Assembly: GCF_029087225.1 (NCBI RefSeq)
Contig: NZ_JARFJD010000033.1
Coordinates: 1-34,439 of the forward strand
Source of the DNA: Limnobacter olei
Lineage (GTDB): Bacteria > Pseudomonadota > Gammaproteobacteria > Burkholderiales > Burkholderiaceae_B
Reading direction: 5' to 3'
Length of the DNA: 34,439 nucleotides
Under the pieces are notes generated by a model. The model ran no database searches, was not told where the DNA came from, and saw only the letters and a program-made list of their open reading frames with translations. A program made the position numbers and the translations under genes. Of this stretch, positions 16,001-23,602 are shown in pieces (the first letter of the stretch is position 1; the number at the start of each line of letters is the position of its first letter).

Positions 16001-16153
16001 ACCGAAATTTTGCACCCTGTGGCGGTGGTTATTTTCAGCGGGCTGATCAGCTCGACCTTATTGGACACTTTTTTAACCCCTGCACTGTTCTGGGTTTTTG
16101 GGCGCAAGGACGCTGAAAAACTGATGGAACAGGCCGACGCGCAAGCGTTGTAA
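13034..16153 (+). CDS. Heavy-metal-type RND permease (CzcA/CusA family) with atypical signature
   Basis: This 1039-residue inner-membrane pump has the RND layout: one N-terminal helix, a large periplasmic loop (about 35-340), helices 2-6, a second loop (about 555-860) and helices 8-12. PVDVFPDLNKPTVTVITEA and the LSGVRSQIAIKVFGEDLDTL segment place it in the heavy-metal efflux branch. The helix-4 signature is GGLAIAIGGLVDDAVVDVEN. The first Asp of CzcA (the DFG Asp) is replaced by Ala, as in CusA, but the CusA methionine positions of the second loop (EGTLLIGMRLNPG, AEGVHVSELDL) are not Met. Substrate is therefore unassigned; linkage to MerR, MerT and CDF suggests a soft or divalent metal. Proton-driven export of periplasmic metal is the family role. 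Confidence 0.88.
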   Translation: MFQFLLDSSLKNRLLVLLAALILTLYGAFTLTQTPVDVFPDLNKPTVTVITEAGGMASEEVEQLITFPLETALNGLPGVEVIRSVSSAGLSFIYVTFNWDTEIYRARQMVSERLSSMEESIPSGVAPTMGPVSSIMGEIMQIAIPIDVKKISPMQVREYADWVLRPRLLSIQGVAQVIPIGGEVRQFQVQPNLQRMVELGITIENVQQALSGFASNTSGGFLSLNGREYLIRHLGRTSSLDDLRNVAVGSRSGQAVLLKQVAQVDFAAAVKRGDAGYEGKPAVILGIQKQPSADTISLTNRIEEALVGMSSNLPEGMEKPRVTFRQASFIESSISTLQGKLIGASVFVAAVLFFFLGTLRPTVIALTAIPVSIFMTALVFNYFGLSINTMTLGGLAIAIGGLVDDAVVDVENILRRLKEQRARHPGASFDLIALVRKASLEVRTGIVYATAIIVLVFIPLFALPGIEGKLFVPLGIAFIVSTLASLIVSVTVTPVLSYYLLPRIKNLDHGDTKVLAWLKARYQQSLMPVLNKPKAAIAAGVVAVLIAGVSVPFFAKTFLPPFNEGTLLIGMRLNPGVTLEESSKLASQAELLLQGVPEITHVGRRSGRAELDEHAEGVHVSELDLGLIPASEMTRPMAEVQADIRARLKNLPAAVALGQPISHRIDHMLSGVRSQIAIKVFGEDLDTLRGTAEQLRAQLARIDGLVDLEVEKQVLAPEIKVRINYDAASRYGVSSSDILHSLQALVEGEKITQVVEGNRRFALVLKLAEADRGPQQLERLLIPTPQGAVPLSVLAQVEDGDGPNQISRDDGKRRIVISANAQGRALSEVVADIRNTVDGLELPEGYFITLGGQFEAQEEATRLVGFLSIISLTLMFAVLYSRYQSVRLSAIIMGNIPLAMVGAVLGLWLSGQPLSVAALIGFITLAGISVRNGILKVSHYINLMRFEHEQFSQSMILRGSMERLSPVLMTALVTAFALAPLLFEAERPGTEILHPVAVVIFSGLISSTLLDTFLTPALFWVFGRKDAEKLMEQADAQAL

Positions 16154-16182
16154 TTTTTTTAATTTGAACAAGGAGAATGAAC

Positions 16183-16575
16183 ATGAAATCAATCAAATTG
16201 CTGTGGTGCGCACTGGCACTGGGTTTCGGTTTGAATACCGTATCGGCAATTGCGCAAGGAAAAGACATACACAGCACCGAGCCCAAATACGGCGGTATCG
16301 TGTCTGAAAGCAATCACATGGAGTTTGAGCTGGTGGTAAAGGCTGAGGGCACTTCGCTGTACGCCATGGATCATGGCCAGCCGGTGGACTTCAGCAAAGC
16401 CTCTGGCAAAGTGATTCTGTTGAATGATGGGCAAAAGAAAGAGATTGTATTAACCGGCAATTCCACCGTGCTTCAAGGCGAGGGTGTTGAACTGAAAACC
16501 CCGGCTTACACGGCACTGGCCACGGTGGAGTTTGCAAACAAGAAGAAAACCACTGTGCGTTTTAAAACAAAGTGA
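16183..16575 (+). CDS. Small periplasmic protein at the end of the RND operon
   Basis: The protein has 130 residues from ATG 16183, which is 7 bp from AAGGAG; an ATG at 16177 is too close to that site. A signal peptide ends SAIAQG. The mature part ([40 protein letters not shown], then a beta-rich ending) resembles small CusF-neighbour or CzcE-like periplasmic proteins only in style. I recognise no named family. His, Met and Asp residues in HSTEP, NHMEFE and MDHGQP could bind metal. Its stop overlaps the start region of the YnfA gene, so it belongs to the operon. Confidence 0.75.
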   Translation: MKSIKLLWCALALGFGLNTVSAIAQGKDIHSTEPKYGGIVSESNHMEFELVVKAEGTSLYAMDHGQPVDFSKASGKVILLNDGQKKEIVLTGNSTVLQGEGVELKTPAYTALATVEFANKKKTTVRFKTK

Positions 16576-16577
16576 AC

Positions 16578-16907
16578 ATGGAGTTGCTGAAACTCTCGGC
16601 CTTGTTCGCGGTCACTGCGGTGTCTGAAATTCTGGGTTGTTACCTGCCATGGCTTGTTCTAAAACAAGACAAAACGCCATGGCTCTGGATTCCCGCAGTG
16701 GGATTTCTTGTGTTGTTTGCGTGGTTGCTTACTTTGCACCCGTCAGCCGCTGGCCGAACCTATGCAGCTTACGGTGGCATGTACATCACCGTTGCTTTGC
16801 TTTGGCTGTGCTGGGTTGAGGGTGTTGGCTTGACACGGTGGGATGTAGCTGGGGCCTTGCTTGCACTTGCAGGCATGGCAACCATCATGCTTCAGCCCAG
16901 GGTTTAG
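16578..16907 (+). CDS. YnfA-family (UPF0060) small membrane protein
   Basis: The protein has 109 residues from ATG 16578 (a GTG at 16572 inside the previous stop is possible). Four helices and the family patterns [30 protein letters not shown] and [19 protein letters not shown] identify YnfA. The family is related in fold to small multidrug resistance transporters, and its substrate is not settled. It is the last gene of the operon starting near 8948. Its TAG overlaps the TAA of the convergent kinase gene (16904-16907). Confidence 0.88.
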   Translation: MELLKLSALFAVTAVSEILGCYLPWLVLKQDKTPWLWIPAVGFLVLFAWLLTLHPSAAGRTYAAYGGMYITVALLWLCWVEGVGLTRWDVAGALLALAGMATIMLQPRV

Positions 16908-18235
16908 GTGTTCACGCACTGTGAAACATCCACCCGCGCCTTCAAGCGGGTGACCAGCAAAAACAGCCCACCCAGTTTGCGGTGAATGAACAGGCAGTCA
17001 ATGGGCGGGGCGTGCCAGAATTGGCGGTCTTCGCCGAGCTCAAAGCCTTTGTCGCGAATTCGCGCAGCCAGGTCGGTGTTGCCAAAATCAAAATAACCCT
17101 TGGTGCAAAATGGCTCGCAGGCCAAATCCATCAAGTCAAGTACAAACTCCCTGTGGTGGGTTTGCGTGCTTGAATCGAAATAGCCAATGCGGGTCGCGGC
17201 CTTTTCCATCAGGCTGCGGCTGCCTGCCTGTGCAGCTTTCATCACGTCCACATAACCGTCCACCAGTTCTTTATCAAAACTGCGGGTGGCACCAAAATCA
17301 AGCAGCACCACTTTGCCGGTTTTTGGGTTGTAGCGGTAGTTCGCAAAATTCGGGTCAGTTTGCATCAAGCGCATGCCCGGCAATTCTTTGAACAACAACT
17401 CGAACATCGTGGTGGCAATTTTGTCGCGAACGGGTTGGGTAGCGTGCGCCATTTGTTCGATCGATACGCCTTCCACATAACGCATGGCCAATATGCCGCG
17501 TGTGGTTAAGCGGGTATTGACCGTGGGAACTTCAAACCGTTCGTCTTCGCCCAGTGCTTCGGTGTATTTCGCGATGTACTCAGCTTCCCGTAGGTAATCT
17601 GCCTCTTCATGCAACTGCTTCTTTGCTTCAGCAAGCAATGCGGCTAAATCAAAGGTTTTAGGGACCAAGCCCGTGAAGCGCAAAATGGTGGCCACATTGT
17701 CGATGTCGCTGTCGATGCTGTCGCGCACACCCGGGTACTGAATTTTAATGGCTAGCTTTTCACCGTCCAGTGAAATGGCCTCATGTACCTGGCCAATCGA
17801 TGCGGCAGCGATTGGTGTCAGGTTGAATTCGCGCACTCTCTCGCGCCAGTTCTTGCCCCATTCTTTTTCAAGTACAGACAGCAATTGTTTGCGGGGCATG
17901 TGTTTGCCATCTTGCCGAAGCTTGGCCATGATCTCGGCCAGTTGGGGTGGCAGCATGTCGCCTGCATCCATCGACACAAGTTGGCCCAACTTCATGGCTG
18001 CACCCCGAAGTTGAGCCAACTGATCGGCCACGCGCAGGGCGTTTTTAGGGGTCAGCAAGAGGCTGCTCAGCTTGGGCCGTTTTCCCTGTGCCAATTGTTT
18101 GGTGCCGTTTTTAACCACCGAGCCGGCAACTGTGGTGGCCAGGGCGCCAAACCGGCTTAAACGCGCGAAGCGCCCCGAAGGCACAGCGGATTCGTTTGAA
18201 TGGTTAAAGGCGGGAGGTTTTTTGATGGACGACAT
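16904..18235 (-). CDS. ABC1/ADCK-family (UbiB/AarF-like) atypical kinase
   Basis: The 443-residue protein carries the ABC1-kinase signatures: the KxGQ motif in [21 protein letters not shown] (near residues 81-101), the lysine strand [20 protein letters not shown] for the metal-binding loop, and [10 protein letters not shown] as the DFG segment. Members are protein-kinase-like ATPases; UbiB supports ubiquinone biosynthesis and others act on lipids or quinones. No UbiB C-terminal membrane helices are evident, so the ADCK3-like branch fits better. It is not related by strand to the metal genes on either side. Confidence 0.87.
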   Translation of the reverse strand: MSSIKKPPAFNHSNESAVPSGRFARLSRFGALATTVAGSVVKNGTKQLAQGKRPKLSSLLLTPKNALRVADQLAQLRGAAMKLGQLVSMDAGDMLPPQLAEIMAKLRQDGKHMPRKQLLSVLEKEWGKNWRERVREFNLTPIAAASIGQVHEAISLDGEKLAIKIQYPGVRDSIDSDIDNVATILRFTGLVPKTFDLAALLAEAKKQLHEEADYLREAEYIAKYTEALGEDERFEVPTVNTRLTTRGILAMRYVEGVSIEQMAHATQPVRDKIATTMFELLFKELPGMRLMQTDPNFANYRYNPKTGKVVLLDFGATRSFDKELVDGYVDVMKAAQAGSRSLMEKAATRIGYFDSSTQTHHREFVLDLMDLACEPFCTKGYFDFGNTDLAARIRDKGFELGEDRQFWHAPPIDCLFIHRKLGGLFLLVTRLKARVDVSQCVNT

Positions 18236-18282
18236 GCGGAGGACTGCTTTGAAGCAACTGTGGACTTCATCTTAAAACAAAA

Positions 18283-18339
18283 GGCGCCTGTGCGGGGAAT
18301 CACAGGCGCCCTTTGAAAACCGGCAAACTACCCGGTTTT
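18283..18339 (-). terminator. Double-hairpin terminator of the small secreted protein gene
   Basis: Reading leftward from the stop at 18346, a first hairpin (AAAACCGG/CCGGTTTT, 18339-18316) is followed by a strong 10-bp stem (GGCGCCTGTG/CACAGGCGCC, 18310-18283) and then TTTTGTTTT on the minus strand. The second has the form of an intrinsic terminator. Confidence 0.75.
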
Positions 18340-18345
18340 TGGCAA

Positions 18346-18657
18346 TTAGCTGGCATCACCTTCGGTCAGGTCAACACCCTTGATCTTGCTCAGCACTTCG
18401 GCACGAGTAGTCGTGGAAGCTGTTGTTTGCACTGGCTCACTGGCATCCCCAGCCACAGGGCTGAATTCACCGGTTTGTACTGCTTTCTGATATTCATTCA
18501 ACACAGCTTGGCGTGTAGCTTGGTTACGCTGACTTTCGACTGCCACTACATGACTGGTACCATCGCCTTGCTGGGTTGCTGGGTTGGCCATGACCACGGC
18601 TGGAACAGATGCTGAAATGGCCAATACGGAGGTAGCGATCAATTGACGTGCATTCAT
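18346..18657 (-). CDS. Small secreted DUF4148-like protein, divergent from a response regulator
   Basis: The protein has 103 residues from ATG 18657, directly after AAAAGGAGA. A signal peptide (NARQLIATSVLAISASVPAVVMA) is followed by a polar, Gln/Thr-rich mature region with two helical segments (ATRQAVLNEYQKAVQTGEF and TRAEVLSKIKG) like those of DUF4148 proteins of Burkholderiales. The function is unknown. It shares its upstream region, including a 16-bp palindrome, with the divergent regulator gene. A related arrangement occurs at 33594. It is probably controlled by that regulator and periplasmic. Confidence 0.75.
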   Translation of the reverse strand: MNARQLIATSVLAISASVPAVVMANPATQQGDGTSHVVAVESQRNQATRQAVLNEYQKAVQTGEFSPVAGDASEPVQTTASTTTRAEVLSKIKGVDLTEGDAS

Positions 18658-18723
18658 GGTAAATCTCCTTTTGAGGTACTTCATTCAATTTTGCCGTTGC
18701 GTTGTTGCGTTGGCATGAGTCGT

Positions 18724-18806
18724 ACTTTACGCAGGGTCGAATTACCAAGCGCCCACTGGCACATTACAAATTTGTAATTTAAAAATATGGGCCCAGCTTC
18801 TATACT
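18724..18806. promoter_or_regulatory. Divergent promoter region with palindrome ATTACAAATTTGTAAT
   Basis: A perfect 16-bp palindrome lies at 18763-18778. To the right, 22 bp further, is TATACT (18801-18806), a good -10 for the response regulator gene. To the left, 33 bp from the palindrome, is TAAAGT on the minus strand (18729-18724), a -10 candidate for the small secreted protein. Both -35 regions are weak, which suits activation by a bound OmpR-type regulator. The same layout recurs at 33458-33539. Confidence 0.7.
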
Positions 18807-18844
18807 GCGTGTTGTGTTTACTTGGCCGCAGTGGTGCAGTTTCG

Positions 18845-19576
18845 ATGAAAATTCTGGTGATTGAAGACGAAAAAAAACTGGCCAGCTACCTTCAAAAAGG
18901 GCTGAGTTCGGAAGGCTTTGTGGTGGATGTTGCCCACAACGGCATTGACGGTTTGCACCTGGCCACCGAGGGCCATTACGAACTCATTATTCTGGATGGC
19001 ATGTTGCCTGATCTGGATGGCTTGGGCGTTTTGGCCGCCTTGCGCCAAACCATGAACATTCCCGTGCTTATGCTGACGGCCCGTTCCATGGTGGAAGACC
19101 GTGTGAAAGGTTTGCAGGCGGGTGCCGACGATTACTTGACCAAGCCTTTCGCTTTCTCTGAATTGGTGGCTCGTGTACATGCACTGGCGCGCCGTGCGCA
19201 AGGCCAACCCAGTGCCACTGCCGACAGCAGCCACCTCGGCCTGGCGGATCTTGAACTGGACGCAGTAAAGCGCCAGGCCAAGCGGGCTGGGCAAGACTTG
19301 CGTTTGACCGCCAAAGAATTCAGCCTGTTGTGGTTGCTGTTGCGCCGAAAAGGCGAGGTGCTTTCGCGCACCGAGTTGGCGGAACTCGTGTGGGACATGC
19401 ACTTTGACAGTGAAACGAATGTGGTAGATGTGGCGGTGCGGCGCTTGCGCAGCAAAATGGACGAACCTTTTGACCAGCCCCTGCTTCACACAGTGCGAGG
19501 TATGGGTTACGTGCTGGAGCAACGTGCGGTGGTTGAGCAGGCCAATGAGCAGGCCGCAGGGGACTTTCCATCGTGA
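18845..19576 (+). CDS. OmpR/CzcR-type response regulator
   Basis: The protein has 243 residues from ATG 18845. The receiver domain has acidic residues E7/D8, phospho-acceptor D51 (LIILDGMLPD), Thr in MLTAR and Lys in LTKPFAF. A winged-helix DNA-binding domain follows (about 130-230: LRLTAKEFSLLWLLLRRKGEVLSRTEL, TNVVDVAVRRLRSKMD, RGMGYVLE). This matches the CzcR/CusR/IrlR group of metal regulators. It overlaps the kinase gene by 4 bp. It is a close paralogue of the regulator at 32731-33426, and probably binds the palindrome upstream of its own gene. Confidence 0.9.
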   Translation: MKILVIEDEKKLASYLQKGLSSEGFVVDVAHNGIDGLHLATEGHYELIILDGMLPDLDGLGVLAALRQTMNIPVLMLTARSMVEDRVKGLQAGADDYLTKPFAFSELVARVHALARRAQGQPSATADSSHLGLADLELDAVKRQAKRAGQDLRLTAKEFSLLWLLLRRKGEVLSRTELAELVWDMHFDSETNVVDVAVRRLRSKMDEPFDQPLLHTVRGMGYVLEQRAVVEQANEQAAGDFPS

Positions 19577-20892
19577 GGCGTTCAATAGCAAGGCGATCTT
19601 CATTGCAAATGTCGATACTCAGTATTCTGGGCGTGGGCATTATCGCCATCATCAGTTACCAAGCCATTTGCATGTGGCAAGACATGCGGCACCAGGACAC
19701 ACTCAGCCGCGCGGCTTCCAGTGTTGAACAGGTGTTGGTCCGCAACAGCGAGCTTTTGCCCACCGAAATGTGGGGCCGGGTGGATGAATTGCTGCTCAGC
19801 CTCGGAAATGTACGTGCCAAAGTGCATGGACAAAACGGACAAGTGTTGTATGGCCCGCAAGTGTTGCTGAGCCAGGTGAAGCACAAAGTAACCTTTATGC
19901 ACCCCTTGAATGGATTGGGGGGCAGCATGCCCATGAACGATCTTGAGCTGGCCATGGATGTGTCGGAAGACAAAAGGTTTTTGAAGTTCATTGCTTTGCT
20001 GTTTACGGCGGTGACGGTGGTTTGGGGTTTTTTCATCATGCTATTGAGCGGCACACTGGCTCGGTTTGAACTGAAACCCCTGAACAAGTTTGGGCGGAAA
20101 ATTGCGGATTTTGATCCTTCAGATATCAACGCCAGAATCAAAAGCGACCATGAGCCCGAAGAGCTTTACCCGGTTGTTGAGCAGTTCAACAAGCTGATGG
20201 GCAAGGTGGGTCAATACCAGGAGCAATTGCGCTCGTTTAATTCCAATGTGGCACACGAGTTGAACACACCCTTGTCCAGCCTTACTGTGAGCCACGAGTT
20301 ATTGCTGCGCGAGAAGAACCCCGATCCCGAGCATTTGAAAGAAGCCTTGCACAGCCACCTTGAAGAACTGCAACGCATGAACCGCATTATTCAAAGCATG
20401 CTGTTTTTGTCGCATGCCAGTCAGGGTCAGTACAACGATTTTCGTTGGGTTGAAAAGTTGAGTGAACCAGTGATGACAGTGATGGACTACATGGAGGCCA
20501 TGCTGGAGGAAAAGCATTTGCATTTTGAATTGCAGGGTGACGCTTCGGCACGCATTGATTCCGAATTGATCAAGCGGGCTTTGTCCAACCTGGTGTCCAA
20601 CGCGATTCGGTATGCCGAAGAGGGTAGCACTATTCACATTCACATTGAACCAACACAGGCAAGTGGCCTGGTTAGGATGACTGTAAGCAACAAAGGCGTG
20701 TGTATTCCCGATCGTAGCGTGCCTCATTTGTTTGAGCCTTTTTACCGGGTGGATCAATCACGTAATCAAAGCGGGCACAACCATGGTCTTGGCTTGGCGA
20801 TTGTGGCTGCCATTGCCCGTTTACATGGAGGAGAACCCTTTGCGCAATGTGATGGGGATTGGGTACGCATCGGGTTTTCAGTGAAACAATAA
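19573..20892 (+). CDS. Sensor histidine kinase of the first two-component system
   Basis: The 439-residue product has two membrane helices (about 15-35 and 135-158) flanking a periplasmic sensor loop of roughly 100 residues, a HAMP-like linker, the phospho-acceptor His228 in VAHELNTPLSSL, and an ATPase domain with N box (NLVSNAIRYA) and G box (GHNHGLGLAIVAAIARLHGG). It starts with GTG inside the regulator's stop codon. The H box has Asn where most kinases have Arg (HELRTPL). The sensed signal is not readable; its paralogue sits in a czc operon, and the downstream gene is eptA, so an envelope or metal signal is likely. Confidence 0.9.
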   Translation: MRRSIARRSSLQMSILSILGVGIIAIISYQAICMWQDMRHQDTLSRAASSVEQVLVRNSELLPTEMWGRVDELLLSLGNVRAKVHGQNGQVLYGPQVLLSQVKHKVTFMHPLNGLGGSMPMNDLELAMDVSEDKRFLKFIALLFTAVTVVWGFFIMLLSGTLARFELKPLNKFGRKIADFDPSDINARIKSDHEPEELYPVVEQFNKLMGKVGQYQEQLRSFNSNVAHELNTPLSSLTVSHELLLREKNPDPEHLKEALHSHLEELQRMNRIIQSMLFLSHASQGQYNDFRWVEKLSEPVMTVMDYMEAMLEEKHLHFELQGDASARIDSELIKRALSNLVSNAIRYAEEGSTIHIHIEPTQASGLVRMTVSNKGVCIPDRSVPHLFEPFYRVDQSRNQSGHNHGLGLAIVAAIARLHGGEPFAQCDGDWVRIGFSVKQ

Positions 20893-21009
20893 CGAGCTGG
20901 ATCAAGTCGCCTGGAGGCCAAGCTAGGGGTAAATCAGTGGCATCGGTGTACAATTTCGACACCAAAATAAAAGTCGCCTTTGCTGGCCGTATTGATCAGG
21001 AACAACACC

Positions 21010-22635
21010 ATGTGGCGCAATATTTTCAATCCGCAAAACCGTTGGATAGCGGGTGTTTCTGCGTTCCTTATGCTTTTGGCCAACGGTAGTTTTACAAGCC
21101 GCTTGATGCAAGCCTATCCCCTCTTCGATGGCAATGTGTTGTTTGTTGCATCCGTATTTTTGTTGTTTACCCTCGCCACCACTTTGTTGTTGGTATGGTT
21201 GTGCCATGGGCGTGCAGCGCCTTGGGTATTGGCTTTTTATTTGATTGCTTCAAGCATGGCGGCGTATTTCATGTCGACCTACGGCACGGTGATTGACCAA
21301 ACCATGCTGGAAAACACCTTGCAAACCAATGCGGCCGAGGCAGGCGACCTGTTTTCGATTTCCATGCTGTTGTACTTGTTGGTTCTGGGTGTGTTACCTG
21401 CCTGGTATGTGCTGCGGCGCATGCCCAGGGCAAAGGGCCTTGCAACAGAACTTCGCGCCAAGGCATTGTTCAGTGTGTGTTTGCTGGCAGGCATGGTGTT
21501 GTTGATTGTGCCTTTTACCTCCCAATACGCTTCATTTTTTCGTGAACACAAAAGCCTGCGCTTTTACGCCAACCCCACGTATTTCACCTACTCGGCCATT
21601 CGCTTGGCCAGCAGCAAAATCAAAGGCAGTGCTGGCCCCGTGGTGGTGCAGGCAGTTGCGCCAGACGCTGCATTGAATGATGAACCCCCACAGCACCCCA
21701 AAGAACTGATTGTTTTGGTGGTGGGCGAAACGGCGCGTGCCGACCGGTTTGCCCTGAATGGCTACACCAAACCAACCAACCCCATGTTGGGCAAAGAAGA
21801 TGTGGTTTCTCTGGGCAATGTTACTTCCTGCGGTACATCAACCGCCGTGTCGGTGCCCTGCATGTTTTCACTGGCCGGGCGCGAAGGCTTTGATGGAGAG
21901 ACCGTGCATGAATTCGAGAACGTACTGGATGTGCTGAAACGCCAGGGTGTTGAAATTTTGTGGCGCGACAACAATTCCGATTCCAAGGGTGTTGCAGTTC
22001 GTTTGCCCTACGAGAATTTTCGTGACCCGGCCATCAACCCGGTGTGCGATTCAGAATGCCGCGACACCGGCATGCTGGTTGGGCTTGAAGACCACATTAA
22101 AAAAAACCCCGGTAAAGACCTGTTGATTGTGTTGCATCAAATGGGCAACCATGGCCCCGCTTACTACAAACGCTACCCGCCAGAGTTTGAGCGGTTTACG
22201 CCTGTGTGCAAAACCAATGAATTGTCAAAATGCACCGACGAGGAAATCAACAACGCCTACGACAATGCAATTTTGTACACCGACCATTTTTTGGCACAAA
22301 CCATTGCTTTGCTGAAAAAATTCGACTCAAGCCATGAAACTGCAATGCTTTACGTGAGCGACCACGGCGAGTCCCTGGGTGAGCAAGGCATGTATTTGCA
22401 TGGCGCACCGTATGTGTTTTCGCCCAGGGAACAAACCCATGTGGCTTCGGTGTTGTGGTTTGGAAAAAACTTTGACTACCGTACTGACGACTTGAGGCTG
22501 GTCAAGGATTATCCTTTCACGCACGACGACTTGTTCTGCGCACTTATGTTGACTTTCGAGGTTGAAAGTGGCGTTTGCACGCAGCGAACCAATGCTTTGA
22601 AAGCTCATTTTGAGCAGCAAGGGCAAACAAGGTAA
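21010..22635 (+). CDS. eptA: EptA-type lipid A phosphoethanolamine transferase
   Basis: The protein has 541 residues from ATG 21010 (AGGA upstream). Five N-terminal membrane helices occupy about residues 1-180. The periplasmic sulfatase-like catalytic domain follows: VVGETARADRF (metal-binding Glu), SCGTSTAVSVPCMFS with nucleophile Thr278 flanked by disulfide cysteines C274 and C284, HQMGNHGPAYYKRYP, and SDHGESLGEQGMYLHG. The enzyme moves phosphoethanolamine from phosphatidylethanolamine to lipid A phosphate, lowering surface negative charge and binding of cationic peptides. It lies 117 bp after the kinase gene and is probably controlled by that system. Its 3' end overlaps the convergent PAP2 gene by 92 bp. 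Confidence 0.92.
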   Translation: MWRNIFNPQNRWIAGVSAFLMLLANGSFTSRLMQAYPLFDGNVLFVASVFLLFTLATTLLLVWLCHGRAAPWVLAFYLIASSMAAYFMSTYGTVIDQTMLENTLQTNAAEAGDLFSISMLLYLLVLGVLPAWYVLRRMPRAKGLATELRAKALFSVCLLAGMVLLIVPFTSQYASFFREHKSLRFYANPTYFTYSAIRLASSKIKGSAGPVVVQAVAPDAALNDEPPQHPKELIVLVVGETARADRFALNGYTKPTNPMLGKEDVVSLGNVTSCGTSTAVSVPCMFSLAGREGFDGETVHEFENVLDVLKRQGVEILWRDNNSDSKGVAVRLPYENFRDPAINPVCDSECRDTGMLVGLEDHIKKNPGKDLLIVLHQMGNHGPAYYKRYPPEFERFTPVCKTNELSKCTDEEINNAYDNAILYTDHFLAQTIALLKKFDSSHETAMLYVSDHGESLGEQGMYLHGAPYVFSPREQTHVASVLWFGKNFDYRTDDLRLVKDYPFTHDDLFCALMLTFEVESGVCTQRTNALKAHFEQQGQTR

Positions 22636-23305
22636 CACCCCAGCAAAGCCATGTTGTGGCTAGTACATGGCTTACAAAATGGGCACCCTTGGCAATTTGC
22701 ACGCCGCCAGCCAGCCCACCCATCAACAGCACCGCGATGGTCATTGTGCTGCGGTGTTGCCTCAACCACGGCATTGGGCTGTACAACAACACAATCCACA
22801 TGAATGCGGTGGATGCGTGCCCGCTGGGAAAGCATTTTCCGGGTCCCGGGTTCGCAACAACACGGGTGTTTTGAAACAACCGGAAATAATCGGCTGTTCC
22901 GCCGTACAGCTTCAAATCCCAAGGGCAACTGTGCACGGACTGGGCCTTCAGTACGCTGACCACCAGTGCGGTCAGCAAGCTGACCAGCAGAATAAAAATA
23001 ATTGCTCCCCCATATTTCAGCCTGAAAGGTTTTAAGCACAACAGAAAACCAAAACCCAGCCAAATGCCAGCCGCAAGCCAACGCAAACCATCGTGTAGAA
23101 GAAGGCCAAGCCACTGGTTTTGTTTCAATGGAAAATTCGCTGCCTGCGGATCAAAAAATACATTCGAAATGGCCTGGTCCCAGCCCGTGTAGCGGTTAAG
23201 AAAAACAATGAACAGACCTAGCAGTGCCCAGGCTGCCCAGTGGTGAATTCGGGTTGGGTTTTCAAACAGCAAATTGATCTCCTGGCCCTGAGAGGGTAGC
23301 CACAC
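22544..23305 (-). CDS. PAP2-family membrane phosphatase
   Basis: The protein has 253 residues from a GTG at 23305; a TTG at 23272, which has CAGGAG correctly spaced before it, may be the true start. Six hydrophobic segments surround the PAP2 motifs: KAQSVHSCPWDL (about 120-131), FPSGHAS (159-165) and GAHFVSH (207-213). In the third motif the usual Arg six residues before His209 appears to be Gln203, with Lys206 nearby. PAP2 proteins beside eptA remove phosphate from lipid A, undecaprenyl pyrophosphate or phospholipids in the periplasm. The last 92 bp overlap the eptA 3' end on the opposite strand. Confidence 0.85.
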   Translation of the reverse strand: MWLPSQGQEINLLFENPTRIHHWAAWALLGLFIVFLNRYTGWDQAISNVFFDPQAANFPLKQNQWLGLLLHDGLRWLAAGIWLGFGFLLCLKPFRLKYGGAIIFILLVSLLTALVVSVLKAQSVHSCPWDLKLYGGTADYFRLFQNTRVVANPGPGKCFPSGHASTAFMWIVLLYSPMPWLRQHRSTMTIAVLLMGGLAGGVQIAKGAHFVSHVLATTWLCWGVTLFALAAQNELSKHWFAACKRHFQPRKST

Positions 23306-23491
23306 TACACCGGGTTGATGCGATAAGAGCAGTTTAACCGGCTCGCTGGGGCCGAGAAAGAGGGATTCCGGGAAGTTTCAAAAACTCATCGATGCAGAAA
23401 CGCATCTAATGTTGCGCTAAGTTTGCATGGGCAAAGTAGGAACTGTCACAAGCAAACCTGCTTGATTGACTTTCAACTACGGGGTGAAATT

Positions 23492-23602
23492 ATGAAACAG
23501 AGAAAATTGTTTACCGCCCTGATTGTAACCGCAAGCGCGATTGCCGGGGGAAGCCTCGCATATGCCAGCAACAACCCGGCAGACCTGGGCGCTTCATGGT
23601 GA
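23492..23602 (+). CDS. 36-residue secreted peptide
   Basis: A short frame behind GGGGTGA (about 5 bp before ATG 23492) encodes 36 residues. It has a classical signal peptide: basic MKQRK, hydrophobic LFTALIVTASAIAGGSLA, and cleavage likely after AYA. An 11-residue mature tail (SNNPADLGASW) remains. Coding is supported by the ribosome site and the well-formed signal sequence. The last 9 bp overlap the convergent czcD stop. No family recognised. Confidence 0.5.
   Translation: MKQRKLFTALIVTASAIAGGSLAYASNNPADLGASW

Noticed and set aside
18818-19603. A 261-codon open frame on the minus strand
   Set aside because: It is antisense to the response regulator gene and shows no recognisable motif.
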